A stretch of DNA of 47,223 nt from the NCBI GenBank assembly GCA_000431975.1, contig HF988428.1, positions 1 to 47,223 of the forward strand, in the 5' to 3' direction. The stretch's first letter is position 1, and each line of letters opens with the position of its first letter. The translations under genes and the position numbers were made by a program. Source of the DNA: Prevotella sp. CAG:924. Lineage in GTDB: Bacteria; Bacteroidota; Bacteroidia; Bacteroidales; Bacteroidaceae. The notes beneath the pieces were generated by a model. The model searched no databases. It had not been told where the DNA came from and worked only from the letters and a program-made list of their open reading frames with translations. Shown here piece after piece: positions 17,623 through 26,753 of the stretch.

Positions 17623-19884
17623 TTATTTTGCCGTTATCGCCACACTCTGAAGCGACCCACTGTCATGGCCCGCCATGATGTAGAAGTCACCTGGCTCAAA
17701 CACCTTACGCCCATCAGCATCATAGAATGAAAGATCATCTTCGGTAATGTCGAATTCAACGTTTCGGCTCTCACCCTTTTTCAAATGAATGCGTCTGAAA
17801 CCTTTCAGTTCTTTCACAGGCCGGCTGATGGAAGCTACGGGATCACGCACATAGAGCTGTACCACCTCATCGGCATCGCAGTCGCCCGTATTGCTCACCG
17901 TTACAGATGCCTTGAAGTTACGGCCACTACCCGTCACACTCAGTTTACCATAACTGAAACTGGTATAACTAAGACCATAGCCAAAGGGATAGAGCGGGTC
18001 GTTCACCTCGTCAAGATAGTTGCTGGCATACTTGCGAAACTCTTTGGTACCTTCGGGTACGGGCCGTCCCGTGTTGAGATGATTGTAATAGATAGGTATC
18101 TGGCCTTCTGTACGTGGGAACGTCATTGTCAAACGACCACTTGGAGCTACATCGCCAAATACCACATCGCAGATCGCATCAGCCGCCTCACTGCCTCCGA
18201 ACCATACGTTGAGTATAGCGTCAACGTTGTCCTGCTCCCATGTCAGCACGGTAGGACGGCCTGAGAAGTTGAGCATAACCACCGGCTTGCCCAGCTTTAC
18301 AAGCTCGGCGAGCAGCTCGCGCTGTACGTCAGGCAGGCGCAGGTCTGAACGGCTGGCGCACTCTCCTGACATTTCGGCGCTCTCGCCCATAGCGCATACA
18401 ATGACATCTGCCTTAGCTGCCACTGCAAGAGCCTCTGCCTTGAGGGCTGCATCGTCACCGCGGTTGATGGTCTTGCCGAACTCTGCCGCGCGCTGACGGT
18501 CAGCATCAGCCATGAGGTTGCATCCCTGAGCATACAGAAGTTCTGCCTTGCCTTTGAGAGCGCGCTCAAATCCTTCCTTCAGAGTAGAATACTTGTCGGG
18601 CGTGTAGGCCACACACCATGTGCCGGCCATGTTTGCACGCGTGTCGGCAAGCGGACCTATAAGAGCAATCTTGCCCTGGCGTTTCAGCGGCAGAAGGTTG
18701 TCCTGATTCTTCAGCAATACGAAGGTCTCAGCTGCTATGCGGCGTGCGGCGGCACGGTTTTCGGTAGTGAAGATGTCTTTCTTCGGTCGCTTGGTGTCGC
18801 AGTATTTATATGGGTCGGCAAAAAGACCGAGCTTATACTTTGCCTCAAGCACACGGCGGCAGGCTGTGTTGATCGTTTCCTCGCTCACGGTGCCGTCCTT
18901 TACCGACTGCTCCAGCGTGCCGAGGAAGCCCACAGAACACATATCCATGTCGGTGCCGGCATTGAGCGCCATAGCAGATGCACGCTTCAGGTCGCCGCCT
19001 ACGCCGTGAGGCATCATCTCGCCTATCGAGCCGTAGTCGGTAGCAACGAATCCGTCAAACTTCCACTGCTTGCGCAGAACGTCGTCGAGCAGCCATCTGT
19101 TGGCTGTTGCCGGAACACCGTCGACAAGATTGAACGACGACATCACGCTGCCCGCTCCTGCCTCGATGGCAGCTCTGTAAGGCGGAAAATACTGATTGTA
19201 CATTCTCAGACGGCTCATGTCTACGGTGTTGTAGTCGCGTCCTGACTCAACTGCGCCGTAGAGAGCGAAGTGCTTCATACAGGCCATAACGTTCTCGCGG
19301 CTTGTGTAGTCGCCCTGATAGCCGCGTATCATGGCTGCTGCTATCTGTGCTCCGAGATACGGATCTTCACCGTTTCCTTCAGAGATGCGTCCCCAACGGG
19401 CGTCTACACAGATGTCGACCATAGGGCTGTAAACCCAGTTGATACCGTCGGCCGAAGCCTCTTTGGCTGCTATGCGCGCAGCCTCTTCTATCGCAGCAAT
19501 GTCCCAGCTGCACGAAAGGGCGAACGGAATAGGGAATATTGTCTCATAACCGTGGATTACATCCATGCCGACAAGCAGCGGAATGCCCAGACGGCTCTGC
19601 TCAACGGCTATCTTCTGGAGTTCCTTTATCTTCTCAACTCCTTTCAGATTAAACACTCCGCCCATCTTTCCTTCCTTGATAAGTCCGGCCACCTGTGTGT
19701 CCTGTGCCTGTCCGGTGGTGATGTCGCCTGCCACCTGAAGGTTGAGCTGGCCTATCTTTTCCTGGAGTGTCATGCGCGACATCAGGTCGCTGACAAACTT
19801 GTCCATATCGGCGTTCTGTGCTGTCGCGCTGAACGCAAACACACACGACGCTGCTAAGGTCAATGCTTTTCTTATTGCTTTCAT
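17623..19884 (-). CDS. bglX: GH3 beta-glucosidase, BglX-like
   Basis: 753 residues with a signal peptide (MKAIRKALTLAASCVFAFSA, then TAQ). Domains: GH3 N-terminal barrel (about 30-370) with nucleophile D283 in FVATDYGSIGEM, GH3 C-terminal alpha/beta domain (about 390-620), and a fibronectin III-like domain at the end. The MKHFALYGAVESGRDYN segment is typical of BglX. It should release glucose from the non-reducing end of short beta-glucans in the periplasm. Last enzyme gene of the PUL; a 73-bp gap with a hairpin separates it from the preceding GH3. Confidence 0.93.
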   Translation of the reverse strand: MKAIRKALTLAASCVFAFSATAQNADMDKFVSDLMSRMTLQEKIGQLNLQVAGDITTGQAQDTQVAGLIKEGKMGGVFNLKGVEKIKELQKIAVEQSRLGIPLLVGMDVIHGYETIFPIPFALSCSWDIAAIEEAARIAAKEASADGINWVYSPMVDICVDARWGRISEGNGEDPYLGAQIAAAMIRGYQGDYTSRENVMACMKHFALYGAVESGRDYNTVDMSRLRMYNQYFPPYRAAIEAGAGSVMSSFNLVDGVPATANRWLLDDVLRKQWKFDGFVATDYGSIGEMMPHGVGGDLKRASAMALNAGTDMDMCSVGFLGTLEQSVKDGTVSEETINTACRRVLEAKYKLGLFADPYKYCDTKRPKKDIFTTENRAAARRIAAETFVLLKNQDNLLPLKRQGKIALIGPLADTRANMAGTWCVAYTPDKYSTLKEGFERALKGKAELLYAQGCNLMADADRQRAAEFGKTINRGDDAALKAEALAVAAKADVIVCAMGESAEMSGECASRSDLRLPDVQRELLAELVKLGKPVVMLNFSGRPTVLTWEQDNVDAILNVWFGGSEAADAICDVVFGDVAPSGRLTMTFPRTEGQIPIYYNHLNTGRPVPEGTKEFRKYASNYLDEVNDPLYPFGYGLSYTSFSYGKLSVTGSGRNFKASVTVSNTGDCDADEVVQLYVRDPVASISRPVKELKGFRRIHLKKGESRNVEFDITEDDLSFYDADGRKVFEPGDFYIMAGHDSGSLQSVAITAK

Positions 19885-19913
19885 TGTAATATAATTTTAC
19901 AGTAAACGGATTA

Positions 19914-19947
19914 ATGCCGGCCGGCAACATAAGCTTCCGGCCGGCAT
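19914..19947. other. Intercistronic GC-rich stem-loop between the two GH3 genes
   Basis: A perfect 11-bp stem (ATGCCGGCCGG 19914-19924 with CCGGCCGGCAT 19937-19947), 12-nt loop. No T-tract follows on the minus strand, so it looks more like an mRNA-stabilising or processing element than a terminator. Confidence 0.6.
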
Positions 19948-19957
19948 CGTCATGGTA

Positions 19958-22189
19958 TTACATTAAAACAAATTTCACTTTCTGCTTCAGATTGTCTGAA
20001 GAATTGCCGATAAGAGCCTCGAAATCGCCCGGCTCGGCTGTCCACTTGTGTGCCTTGTCGTCAAAGAAACTGAGTGCGTCAGTGCCGATTGTGAGCTTGA
20101 CTTCCTTCACCTCACCCGGTTTCAGATAAACTTTCTTAAAGGCTTTAAGCTCCTTATAGGGGCGCACGAGAAATGACTTGCAGTCGCGTACATAAAGCTG
20201 AACGACCTCGGCACCGGCCTTCGTGCCTGTATTCTCAACGCTTACGGTAAAGGTTATGCTGTCGCCCTGCGCAAGTTTTGCCTTGTCGGCTGTCGCCTTA
20301 CCTATCTTGAAGGTTGTATAACTCATACCGTGGCCGAACGCGAAGACCGGCGTAACCTTCTCTTTGTCAACCCAACGGTAGCCTACGAAGATGCCTTCCT
20401 TATACTCTTCGTCGATTATCTTCTCGTCCTTACGCCATGTTCCGGGATATGTATTGAGCTTGTGTGCAGGCACGTCGTTGAGCTTCTGCCACCATGTGTA
20501 AGGCAGTTTGCCCGACGGATTGACACGTCCTGTCAGCACATCGGCAAGAGCTTCGCCGGCCGTTGAGCCGAGGAACCAACCCTGAACGATTGATTTTACC
20601 TGATTCTTCCACGGCATTGCGACCGGATTTCCTGATATATTGACGAACACGATGTTCTTGTTTGCCTTTGCAAGAGCCTCAACCACACGGTCCTGTCCGT
20701 ATGGCAGGCCGTACTCTTTACGGTCGTGGCCCTCGGCATCCTGGTAGTCGCTCTTGTTAAGACCGCCGAAGAAGACCACGCAGTCGGCGTTCTTTGCCTT
20801 CTCAACAGCCTCAGCTATAAGCTCGTCAGCAGAACGGTTGTCATACAACTTCTGCTTGGCTACCACGCCGTTGTACTCGCCTGTGGTGTCGCCTACGTAT
20901 CCGCGGGCGTACTCTATCTTGATTTTATCGCCCAGATAGTTACGCATGCCCTCGATAGGGAGAGTCTCACGCTGCACTTTCAACGACGAGCTGCCTCCGC
21001 CTACGGTCATCATCTTGATTGCATTCTCGCCGACCACGAGCACACGGAGCGTCTTCGTGGTGTCAAGAGGAAGCAGATTGCCGTCGTTCTTGAGCAGAAC
21101 GATACCGTCATCGGCTATTCTTCGGGCTGTTGCATAATGCGCCTCAGAGTTCATTGAACCGTTACCGCGGTCGGTTCTCATCGTTGTACGGAAGAACAGA
21201 CGCAGCACACGGCGCACCTTGTCGTCAAGTTCCTTGGTTGAATACTGGCCTTTCAGTATCATATCGCGGTACGGACGGGCAAGATAGTAATTGTCATATG
21301 CGTTTGAAGCACCGAACGACAGACCGTCAGTCCATGTTCCAAACTCCATGTCAAGACCGTTCTCGACAGCCTGACGGGTATCGTGAGCGCCGCCCCAGTC
21401 AGACACTACAACGCCGTCATAGCCCCATTCGCCTTTCAATATGTCGCAAAGCAGATATTTGTTGTGGCAGTTGTGCTGGTTCTTATAAAGGTTGTAGGCT
21501 CCCATAAGTCCCCAAACGTGTCCCTCGGTTACCGCTGCCTTGAATGCAGGAAGATAAATCTCATAGAGCGCACGGTCGTCAACGATGACGTTAACCTGGT
21601 TGCGATACTCCTCATCATTGTTCAGAGCAAAGTGCTTTACACATGCGGCAACACCGTTAGACTGCAGTCCCTGAATGTAGGGAACAACCATACGCGAAGC
21701 CAGATAAGGGTCTTCGCCCATGTATTCGAAGTTGCGTCCGCCGAGAGGAGTGCGCAGAATGTTGACACCTGGACCAAGAATCATGTCCTTGCCACGATAG
21801 AGTGCCTCCTCGCCGAGTGCCTTTCCGTAGCTGTAAGCCAGTTGCGGATTCCACGTTGCAGCAAGACACGTGAGCGCAGGAAACGCCACACAGGAGTCAT
21901 TTGTCTGTCCGGCCTGCATCCATTCGTCCCAAAGCACATCGGGACGGACACCATGAGGACCGTCGTCAGTCCAGAAATCAGGCATGCCGAGACGTGCGAC
22001 GCCGGGCGAACTGAATTTGCTCTGCGCATGGATTACGGCGATCTTCTCGTCGAGAGTCATGCGTTTAAGTGCGTCTTCCACGCGCTGTTCAATGGGCTTA
22101 GTCGCATCCAGATACACAGGAACAGACTGAGCCAAAGCCACCGTGGCAGTAAAGGCTGCCACGAAAGCCGTTGTTATGGTTTTCTTCAT
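19958..22189 (-). CDS. GH3 family beta-glucosidase
   Basis: 743 residues from ATG 22189, which starts the signal peptide MKKTITTAFVAAFTATVALA. GH3 N-terminal barrel with nucleophile D264 in VVVSDWGGAHDT, C-terminal domain, then a fibronectin III-like domain (about 650-740). The GED-PYLAS and CVKHFALNNDEEYRN segments match exo-acting GH3 glucosidases. It differs clearly from the BglX-like paralogue next to it, so the pair probably splits linkages (for example beta-1,3 and beta-1,4) or compartments. Exact linkage preference is not readable. Confidence 0.92.
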   Translation of the reverse strand: MKKTITTAFVAAFTATVALAQSVPVYLDATKPIEQRVEDALKRMTLDEKIAVIHAQSKFSSPGVARLGMPDFWTDDGPHGVRPDVLWDEWMQAGQTNDSCVAFPALTCLAATWNPQLAYSYGKALGEEALYRGKDMILGPGVNILRTPLGGRNFEYMGEDPYLASRMVVPYIQGLQSNGVAACVKHFALNNDEEYRNQVNVIVDDRALYEIYLPAFKAAVTEGHVWGLMGAYNLYKNQHNCHNKYLLCDILKGEWGYDGVVVSDWGGAHDTRQAVENGLDMEFGTWTDGLSFGASNAYDNYYLARPYRDMILKGQYSTKELDDKVRRVLRLFFRTTMRTDRGNGSMNSEAHYATARRIADDGIVLLKNDGNLLPLDTTKTLRVLVVGENAIKMMTVGGGSSSLKVQRETLPIEGMRNYLGDKIKIEYARGYVGDTTGEYNGVVAKQKLYDNRSADELIAEAVEKAKNADCVVFFGGLNKSDYQDAEGHDRKEYGLPYGQDRVVEALAKANKNIVFVNISGNPVAMPWKNQVKSIVQGWFLGSTAGEALADVLTGRVNPSGKLPYTWWQKLNDVPAHKLNTYPGTWRKDEKIIDEEYKEGIFVGYRWVDKEKVTPVFAFGHGMSYTTFKIGKATADKAKLAQGDSITFTVSVENTGTKAGAEVVQLYVRDCKSFLVRPYKELKAFKKVYLKPGEVKEVKLTIGTDALSFFDDKAHKWTAEPGDFEALIGNSSDNLKQKVKFVLM

Positions 22190-22235
22190 TATCTTTATAT
22201 TTTTTGAATAGGTGTTCATCTTAAAGTGAGAGGAT

Positions 22236-23459
22236 TTATTCTGCCTTCAATCCGATAGACTTTATATATGAAGTCTGCGGACGGCAGTTGGCAAATTTGA
22301 TATTCTCAAGATACTGCGCCAGTATGCGGCGGGCCTCAGCCTGCGACGGACGCGCCTTGCGGATGTCCTCGAACGTGGTGCGCACTGACTCTGAGAACTT
22401 AACCACTACGCTGTCCCAGCCCTCAGGACGGACAACGGCATTCATGCAGGAGTTGTCCACCTTCTTGTAAGGCCAGAACGTATAGCCTATGTTGTTGGCG
22501 CGAAGTGCCTTCACGAAGTCGGCCTGCCACTGATCAGTGTTGTGTCCCAGCTCGCCCATATACATCGGAAGGCCGGTCTTGTCGCGGAAGTCGATGAAGC
22601 TCCTGATGGCATCTGCCGTAGCCGGACCGCCGTAGCGGTGGCATGTGTACATGATGTTTGAGTCGAACTTCCAGTCGGTGAACATATCGAAATTGCTGTT
22701 CCACTGCGCTCCGCCGAGCAGTATGACGTGGTTTTTGTCTATCTCACGTATCGCCTTGACAGTACGCTTATAGAGCGGTTCGAGCTTCTTGTTAAGCTCT
22801 TCCTTATTCTCAAAGTAGTGGGCTATCGGCTCGTTCATAAGCTCATAGCCGAGGATGACAGGCTCGTCCTTATATCGTCTGGCGATGTCGCACCACACTT
22901 TGATGAACAACTGCTGGCTGACTTCGCTCTCGAAGAGCCATGGATAGCCATGACCGTTGTCAATGTTGTCGCCAGTCTGTCCTCCGGGGCAGTCGTGCAT
23001 ATCAAGAATCAGATAAAGACCGCTTTCCCTGCACCACTCCACAACGCTGTCGACACGGGCAAAGCCGTCCTGAGCGGCAGAGAGTCCCATGTAGTCTTCA
23101 TCGGTAAAGAGCTTGTAGTTGAACGGCAGACGGATTGTGTTTGCGCCGGTAGAGGCGATGTAGCGGATATCCTCACGGGTGATGTAGTTATCCTTGAAAG
23201 CACGCCAGAAGGCGGCTGCATCGTCGGGACCTACCATCTCTTTGAGCATAAGGTCGATCATCCACTCGCAGTTTGTTTTCTGAAAACCGAACATATATCC
23301 CTCGGGATTGAGCCAGTTGCCGAGGTTTGTGCCTGTTATGTAGAGTTTCTTTCCGTCGGGTTTGATAAGATTCTCGCCCTCAACGCGGACGAATCTACCC
23401 GATGCTGACGCTACACTGACAAGCAGACTAAGCATTAAAAATGTAAGAATCTTTCGCAT
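22236..23459 (-). CDS. GH5 family endo/exo-beta-glucanase
   Basis: 407 residues with a signal peptide (MRKILTFLMLSLLVSVASAS). The GH5 acid/base is E210 in GYELMNEPI and the nucleophile is E303 in YMGELGHN; the barrel also shows NTIRLPFNY and LDMHDCPGGQTGDN. The CPGGQTGDN loop recalls GH5 exo-glucanases acting on beta-1,3/1,6 or mixed-linkage glucan. No lipobox, so periplasmic or secreted. It lies between GH16 and GH3 genes, expected to shorten oligosaccharides made by GH16. Subfamily not assigned. Confidence 0.88.
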   Translation of the reverse strand: MRKILTFLMLSLLVSVASASGRFVRVEGENLIKPDGKKLYITGTNLGNWLNPEGYMFGFQKTNCEWMIDLMLKEMVGPDDAAAFWRAFKDNYITREDIRYIASTGANTIRLPFNYKLFTDEDYMGLSAAQDGFARVDSVVEWCRESGLYLILDMHDCPGGQTGDNIDNGHGYPWLFESEVSQQLFIKVWCDIARRYKDEPVILGYELMNEPIAHYFENKEELNKKLEPLYKRTVKAIREIDKNHVILLGGAQWNSNFDMFTDWKFDSNIMYTCHRYGGPATADAIRSFIDFRDKTGLPMYMGELGHNTDQWQADFVKALRANNIGYTFWPYKKVDNSCMNAVVRPEGWDSVVVKFSESVRTTFEDIRKARPSQAEARRILAQYLENIKFANCRPQTSYIKSIGLKAE

Positions 23460-23482
23460 CTGTAAGAATATTAATTAACAAC

Positions 23483-23547
23483 GAAGCCGCTTACAGCCGC
23501 CGTCCGCTACTATGATAACGAGCGGTCTGCCAGCCACAAGCGGCTTC
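23483..23547. other. Intercistronic stem-loop between GH16 and GH5 genes
   Basis: GAAGCCGCTT (23483-23492) pairs with AAGCGGCTTC (23538-23547); an inner helix CCGCT/AGCGG (23503-23507 with 23521-23525) adds to it. It fills the gap between the two genes, like the hairpin at 19914-19947. Confidence 0.55.
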
Positions 23548-23569
23548 AACATATTTCTAAGTTATTATG

Positions 23570-24676
23570 TTACTTCTGGAATACGCGGACATAGTCCACT
23601 TCCATTGCTGCCGGCAGGCAGCTCTCGTCTACGCCCTGTAAGCCGCCCCATGCGCCGCCCCACGCAAGGTTGAGTATAACATAGAACGGAGCGTTGAAGG
23701 GCCATGCGTCAGTGCCTGTGCCGTCGTTCTTGTATGACAGCAGTTTCTTGTCGTCAACGTAGAAGTCCATCTTCTCCGCAGTCCATTCAAGAGCATACTT
23801 GTGGAACTCTGTGTAAGCATTAGAGATTGTCCTGCGGGCACTCTCTATGGCTGTGCCGCCGTTGTTGTACTTGTTGCAGTGGATAGTTGAGACAACCACG
23901 TTGGGGTCGTATCCTACTGACTCCATTATGTCAATCTCGCCACATCCGGGCCACTGTCCTCCGGCAACAGGCATCATCCAGAATGCAGGCCATGTGCCCT
24001 TACCCTCTGGCAGGCGTATGCTTGCCTCAAAGTAGCCGTACTGCCAGCCCTGATAACGCTTCGCGTAGATGCGCGCCGACTTAATTGTACTGCCGTCTTT
24101 ATAGAGGTTTATCTTCAAAGTTCCGTTTGAAACCTCTGCCACATCATTACCCTTGACATAGCTCTGAAGCTCGTTGTTCACAAAGCCTGGGCCTGCAACC
24201 TCGAACGTCCAGTCGCTGCTCAGCTCCGAACCGTCGAACTCGTCGTTCCAAACAAGCGAATAGCCTTCAGGAGCCGTGATGTCGGTTGAAGGTTGGGGCT
24301 TCCCTGCCTGACTGACAGTAATAGAACGGCGTGTGCCTCCGCAGGCAACAGTTACAGCTCCGCTACGTGCATCGTAAGAAGGATTCTCCTGCGCTGTTAT
24401 TGTCAGTGTCTCGTTTTTATTGACCGAGCCTTTAGGAGTAACGTCGAGCCAGTCGACAGTTGAATAAGCCGCAAACTCACGGTCAGCGGTTACATCGACT
24501 GTAAACGAAGTAGAACCGTAGTCGATACTCTTCTCTGTTAAGGAGAGAGTAACCTGCTGGTTGTCAGCTTCGTAAGCTGTCTCATTGTCCTTACTGCAAG
24601 ACATAAGCCCAAATGCTATAGCAAGAAAAACGCTTGAAATCATCCTTGAAATCATTTCTTTATAGGTTATTGACAT
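23570..24676 (-). CDS. GH16 lipoprotein endo-beta-glucanase (laminarinase/lichenase) with BACON domain
   Basis: 368 residues. Lipobox ends at C27 (FGLMSC), counted from the first ATG; in-frame ATGs at 24655 and 24643 are alternative starts. A BACON-like domain (about 41-125, containing STVDWLDVTPKG) spaces the enzyme from the membrane. The GH16 jelly roll has the full catalytic motif GEIDIME with E247, D249 and E252. Such lipoproteins sit on the cell surface and cut laminarin or mixed-linkage beta-glucan. A 22-bp repeat array lies just upstream. Confidence 0.93.
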   Translation of the reverse strand: MSITYKEMISRMISSVFLAIAFGLMSCSKDNETAYEADNQQVTLSLTEKSIDYGSTSFTVDVTADREFAAYSTVDWLDVTPKGSVNKNETLTITAQENPSYDARSGAVTVACGGTRRSITVSQAGKPQPSTDITAPEGYSLVWNDEFDGSELSSDWTFEVAGPGFVNNELQSYVKGNDVAEVSNGTLKINLYKDGSTIKSARIYAKRYQGWQYGYFEASIRLPEGKGTWPAFWMMPVAGGQWPGCGEIDIMESVGYDPNVVVSTIHCNKYNNGGTAIESARRTISNAYTEFHKYALEWTAEKMDFYVDDKKLLSYKNDGTGTDAWPFNAPFYVILNLAWGGAWGGLQGVDESCLPAAMEVDYVRVFQK

Positions 24677-24732
24677 CAGTTTTTAATAATCAAGATGACC
24701 TGTCATGCTACTACCTTTGAAGAAATAGAGAG

Positions 24733-24820
24733 CAAAAGATGGTCTTTTACATTCCCGTTTGCCGTCTTTTAGCTTGCAAAAGGCGGTCTTTTGAAGACCA
24801 AAAGGCCACCTTTCACAAAC
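24733..24820. repeat. Four tandem 22-bp imperfect repeats upstream of GH16
   Basis: Units start at 24733, 24755, 24777 and 24799. GTCTTTT recurs at 24742, 24764 and 24786, exactly 22 bp apart; the fourth unit has ACCTTTC at the same register. Units 1, 3 and 4 begin CAAAAG, so each resembles an interrupted palindrome AAAAGR-N3-YCTTTT. GGTCTTTTGAAGACC (24785-24799) is a further inverted repeat. Two helical turns per unit suggests a protein-binding array; see findings. Confidence 0.7.
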
Positions 24821-24860
24821 ATCTGATTATTAAGACATTATAAAACAGGATAACAGTAGA

Positions 24861-26729
24861 TTACTTTGCAGTCTTCTGCAAAACTATGTTGTTTAAAGTT
24901 ACCGTAGTATTATCCTGGCATCCGCCGAAGTCCAATACCAAAGTAAGAGCACCAGCAGCGCCTTTTTCCATTATAGTAGCCGGCACCTTAACAACATTCT
25001 CTTCATAAGGAGCAAGGTCGACACGCTCCAGCACCATGTAGTTATCATCGCTTGAGCTGTCAGTAAGCTTAACTGTAGCGCCCTTAAGCTCCTTGTCAGA
25101 CATCAGTGTGCAGCTGAAGTCATAAGGAGTATCAGCCTCAGCCGGGATTGATGTAAGAATCTTAACCTGTGCCTGCCACTGTTCAGAAGTAGCTGTAGGC
25201 AGAGTTATCGTATAAGTACCTCCGTCCTTAGAGAAGCCCGGGTCAGCAATCTGTGTCCAGCCCGGAGCGTAATAGAACTGTGTTGTGTATCCGTCAGTGT
25301 CGTCAACATTGACCTTCCAGAGATTGTTCTCTGAGTCATAAGTATAGACAGTCTTGTCTTCATCTTCAGAAGGAACTACTGTGCCGTCGTCATTTGCATG
25401 GTCTTTCAGTACGATGTTGCTGATTGTAATGTCTGTATTGTCAGCGTTGCCACCAAAGTCGAATACGATATTCACACCGTCCATATCGATACCAGCCATG
25501 TCGCTCTTGTAGAATACATACTCCTCATAAGCCTTCAGCTTGATATTATCAACAAAGAAGTAAGTATCGTCATCACCCTCCTTAGCAAGTTTCACAGTTA
25601 CGTTGTTATGGTCAGTTGTAGACATGAGCTTGCAGCTGAAGTCATAGTTTGAAGCTGCTGTTGTAGTCATATTTGTGTGGAACATAACCTGTGCCTGCCA
25701 AGTCTCGCTTGTTGCAGTAGGCAGAGATACGGTATAAGAGTTGCCGTCAACAGTCATTGTCGGGTCAGCAATCTGTCCCCAGTTCGGAGCATAGTAGAAG
25801 GTATTGGTGAACGTGCAGTTCTTGAACATGTTGAAATCGCTGTTAGGATCAAAACCGTCAAATGTCTGCTCGTCAGCTTTGCTTGTCAAGATGTAGTGCC
25901 ATGCGATAGTACCGTCGTCGTAAACAAGTACCAGTTCTGAACCTGTGATGCTCTCGATACGGAATTCCGGCTTGTTATACTGGTTGTCGCAAGATACGTA
26001 TGGGAACAGTGTCTGTGCCGGAAGCACGAGGTAAACATCGTTGCCACGTCCCTCGATGGTGTATTGTGCAGTCTGCTGCGATGCCGGAGCATCGTAGTCG
26101 TTGCCGTCATTTGGATTTCCAGGCACTGCAGTACAACCTGTATTAACGAATACAAGACCGTCTGCACCAGGATTATAAGTATAGCTTCCGTCAGCCGTAA
26201 AGGTAATCTCATCATCATAAAGACCTGAGCCTTCCTTCTCGTTAGGAGCTGCAGAGTACCATCCTAGTCCGTCTGTACCTGACTCACCGTATCCGAGGTG
26301 GCCTTGCACATCCTTGGCGATGCGCCATGTCTTGCCGCTCAGCAATGTTGTATATTTCGTCATATCGACAAGAGAGTTGTCGATGTGGAACGAAACCTTA
26401 CCTATACCCTGGCTGAAACCGTTGCGGTTGCCCACACGGTATTCCATCTCATAGTCGCCAGCGTTGCTGAAAATTTTCTTCAGTCCGTTCTGTGTAGAGT
26501 ACGGAGTTGCACTTTCATTTACAAACCAGATAGGATAAACTGCATCGCCTTCCAGTTTGAAAGTAACCTGATTTATTGCCGGATCGACAGTTGCTGAAAC
26601 TTTGTCGCTGTAATTCTCTAACAGCGGAAGTCCTTTTTCGTCGACGCTGTCGAATTCTTCAGGAGAACACGATGCCAGTGACATTGCCACTGCGGCAAAC
26701 GCGCCCAATATATAATTAATCTTTTTCAT
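24861..26729 (-). CDS. Surface glycan-binding lipoprotein (SusE/F position) with two CBM-like repeats
   Basis: 622 residues, lipobox Cys21 (AMSLASC). N-terminal Ig/PKD-like part (about 40-118), a middle lipocalin-like region starting LLSGKTWRIAKD (about 128-290), then two homologous beta-sandwich modules (about 301-443 and 470-620). Both modules carry FYYAPxWxQIADP, LPTATSExWQAQV, YDFSCxLMS and FGG motifs, resembling CenC/CBM4_9-type carbohydrate-binding domains. It should hold beta-glucan at the cell surface for GH16 and SusCD. It starts 24 bp after the susD stop. Confidence 0.82.
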   Translation of the reverse strand: MKKINYILGAFAAVAMSLASCSPEEFDSVDEKGLPLLENYSDKVSATVDPAINQVTFKLEGDAVYPIWFVNESATPYSTQNGLKKIFSNAGDYEMEYRVGNRNGFSQGIGKVSFHIDNSLVDMTKYTTLLSGKTWRIAKDVQGHLGYGESGTDGLGWYSAAPNEKEGSGLYDDEITFTADGSYTYNPGADGLVFVNTGCTAVPGNPNDGNDYDAPASQQTAQYTIEGRGNDVYLVLPAQTLFPYVSCDNQYNKPEFRIESITGSELVLVYDDGTIAWHYILTSKADEQTFDGFDPNSDFNMFKNCTFTNTFYYAPNWGQIADPTMTVDGNSYTVSLPTATSETWQAQVMFHTNMTTTAASNYDFSCKLMSTTDHNNVTVKLAKEGDDDTYFFVDNIKLKAYEEYVFYKSDMAGIDMDGVNIVFDFGGNADNTDITISNIVLKDHANDDGTVVPSEDEDKTVYTYDSENNLWKVNVDDTDGYTTQFYYAPGWTQIADPGFSKDGGTYTITLPTATSEQWQAQVKILTSIPAEADTPYDFSCTLMSDKELKGATVKLTDSSSDDNYMVLERVDLAPYEENVVKVPATIMEKGAAGALTLVLDFGGCQDNTTVTLNNIVLQKTAK

Positions 26730-26753
26730 AAATTGTCACTATTACAGTTTGGA

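Noticed and set aside
21383..22207. Plus-strand frame of 274 codons opposite the GH3 gene
   Set aside because: Antisense shadow; the GH3 motifs on the minus strand are decisive.
24733..24820. Short tandem repeats as a possible CRISPR array
   Set aside because: Units are contiguous 22-mers without unique spacers and without cas genes nearby.
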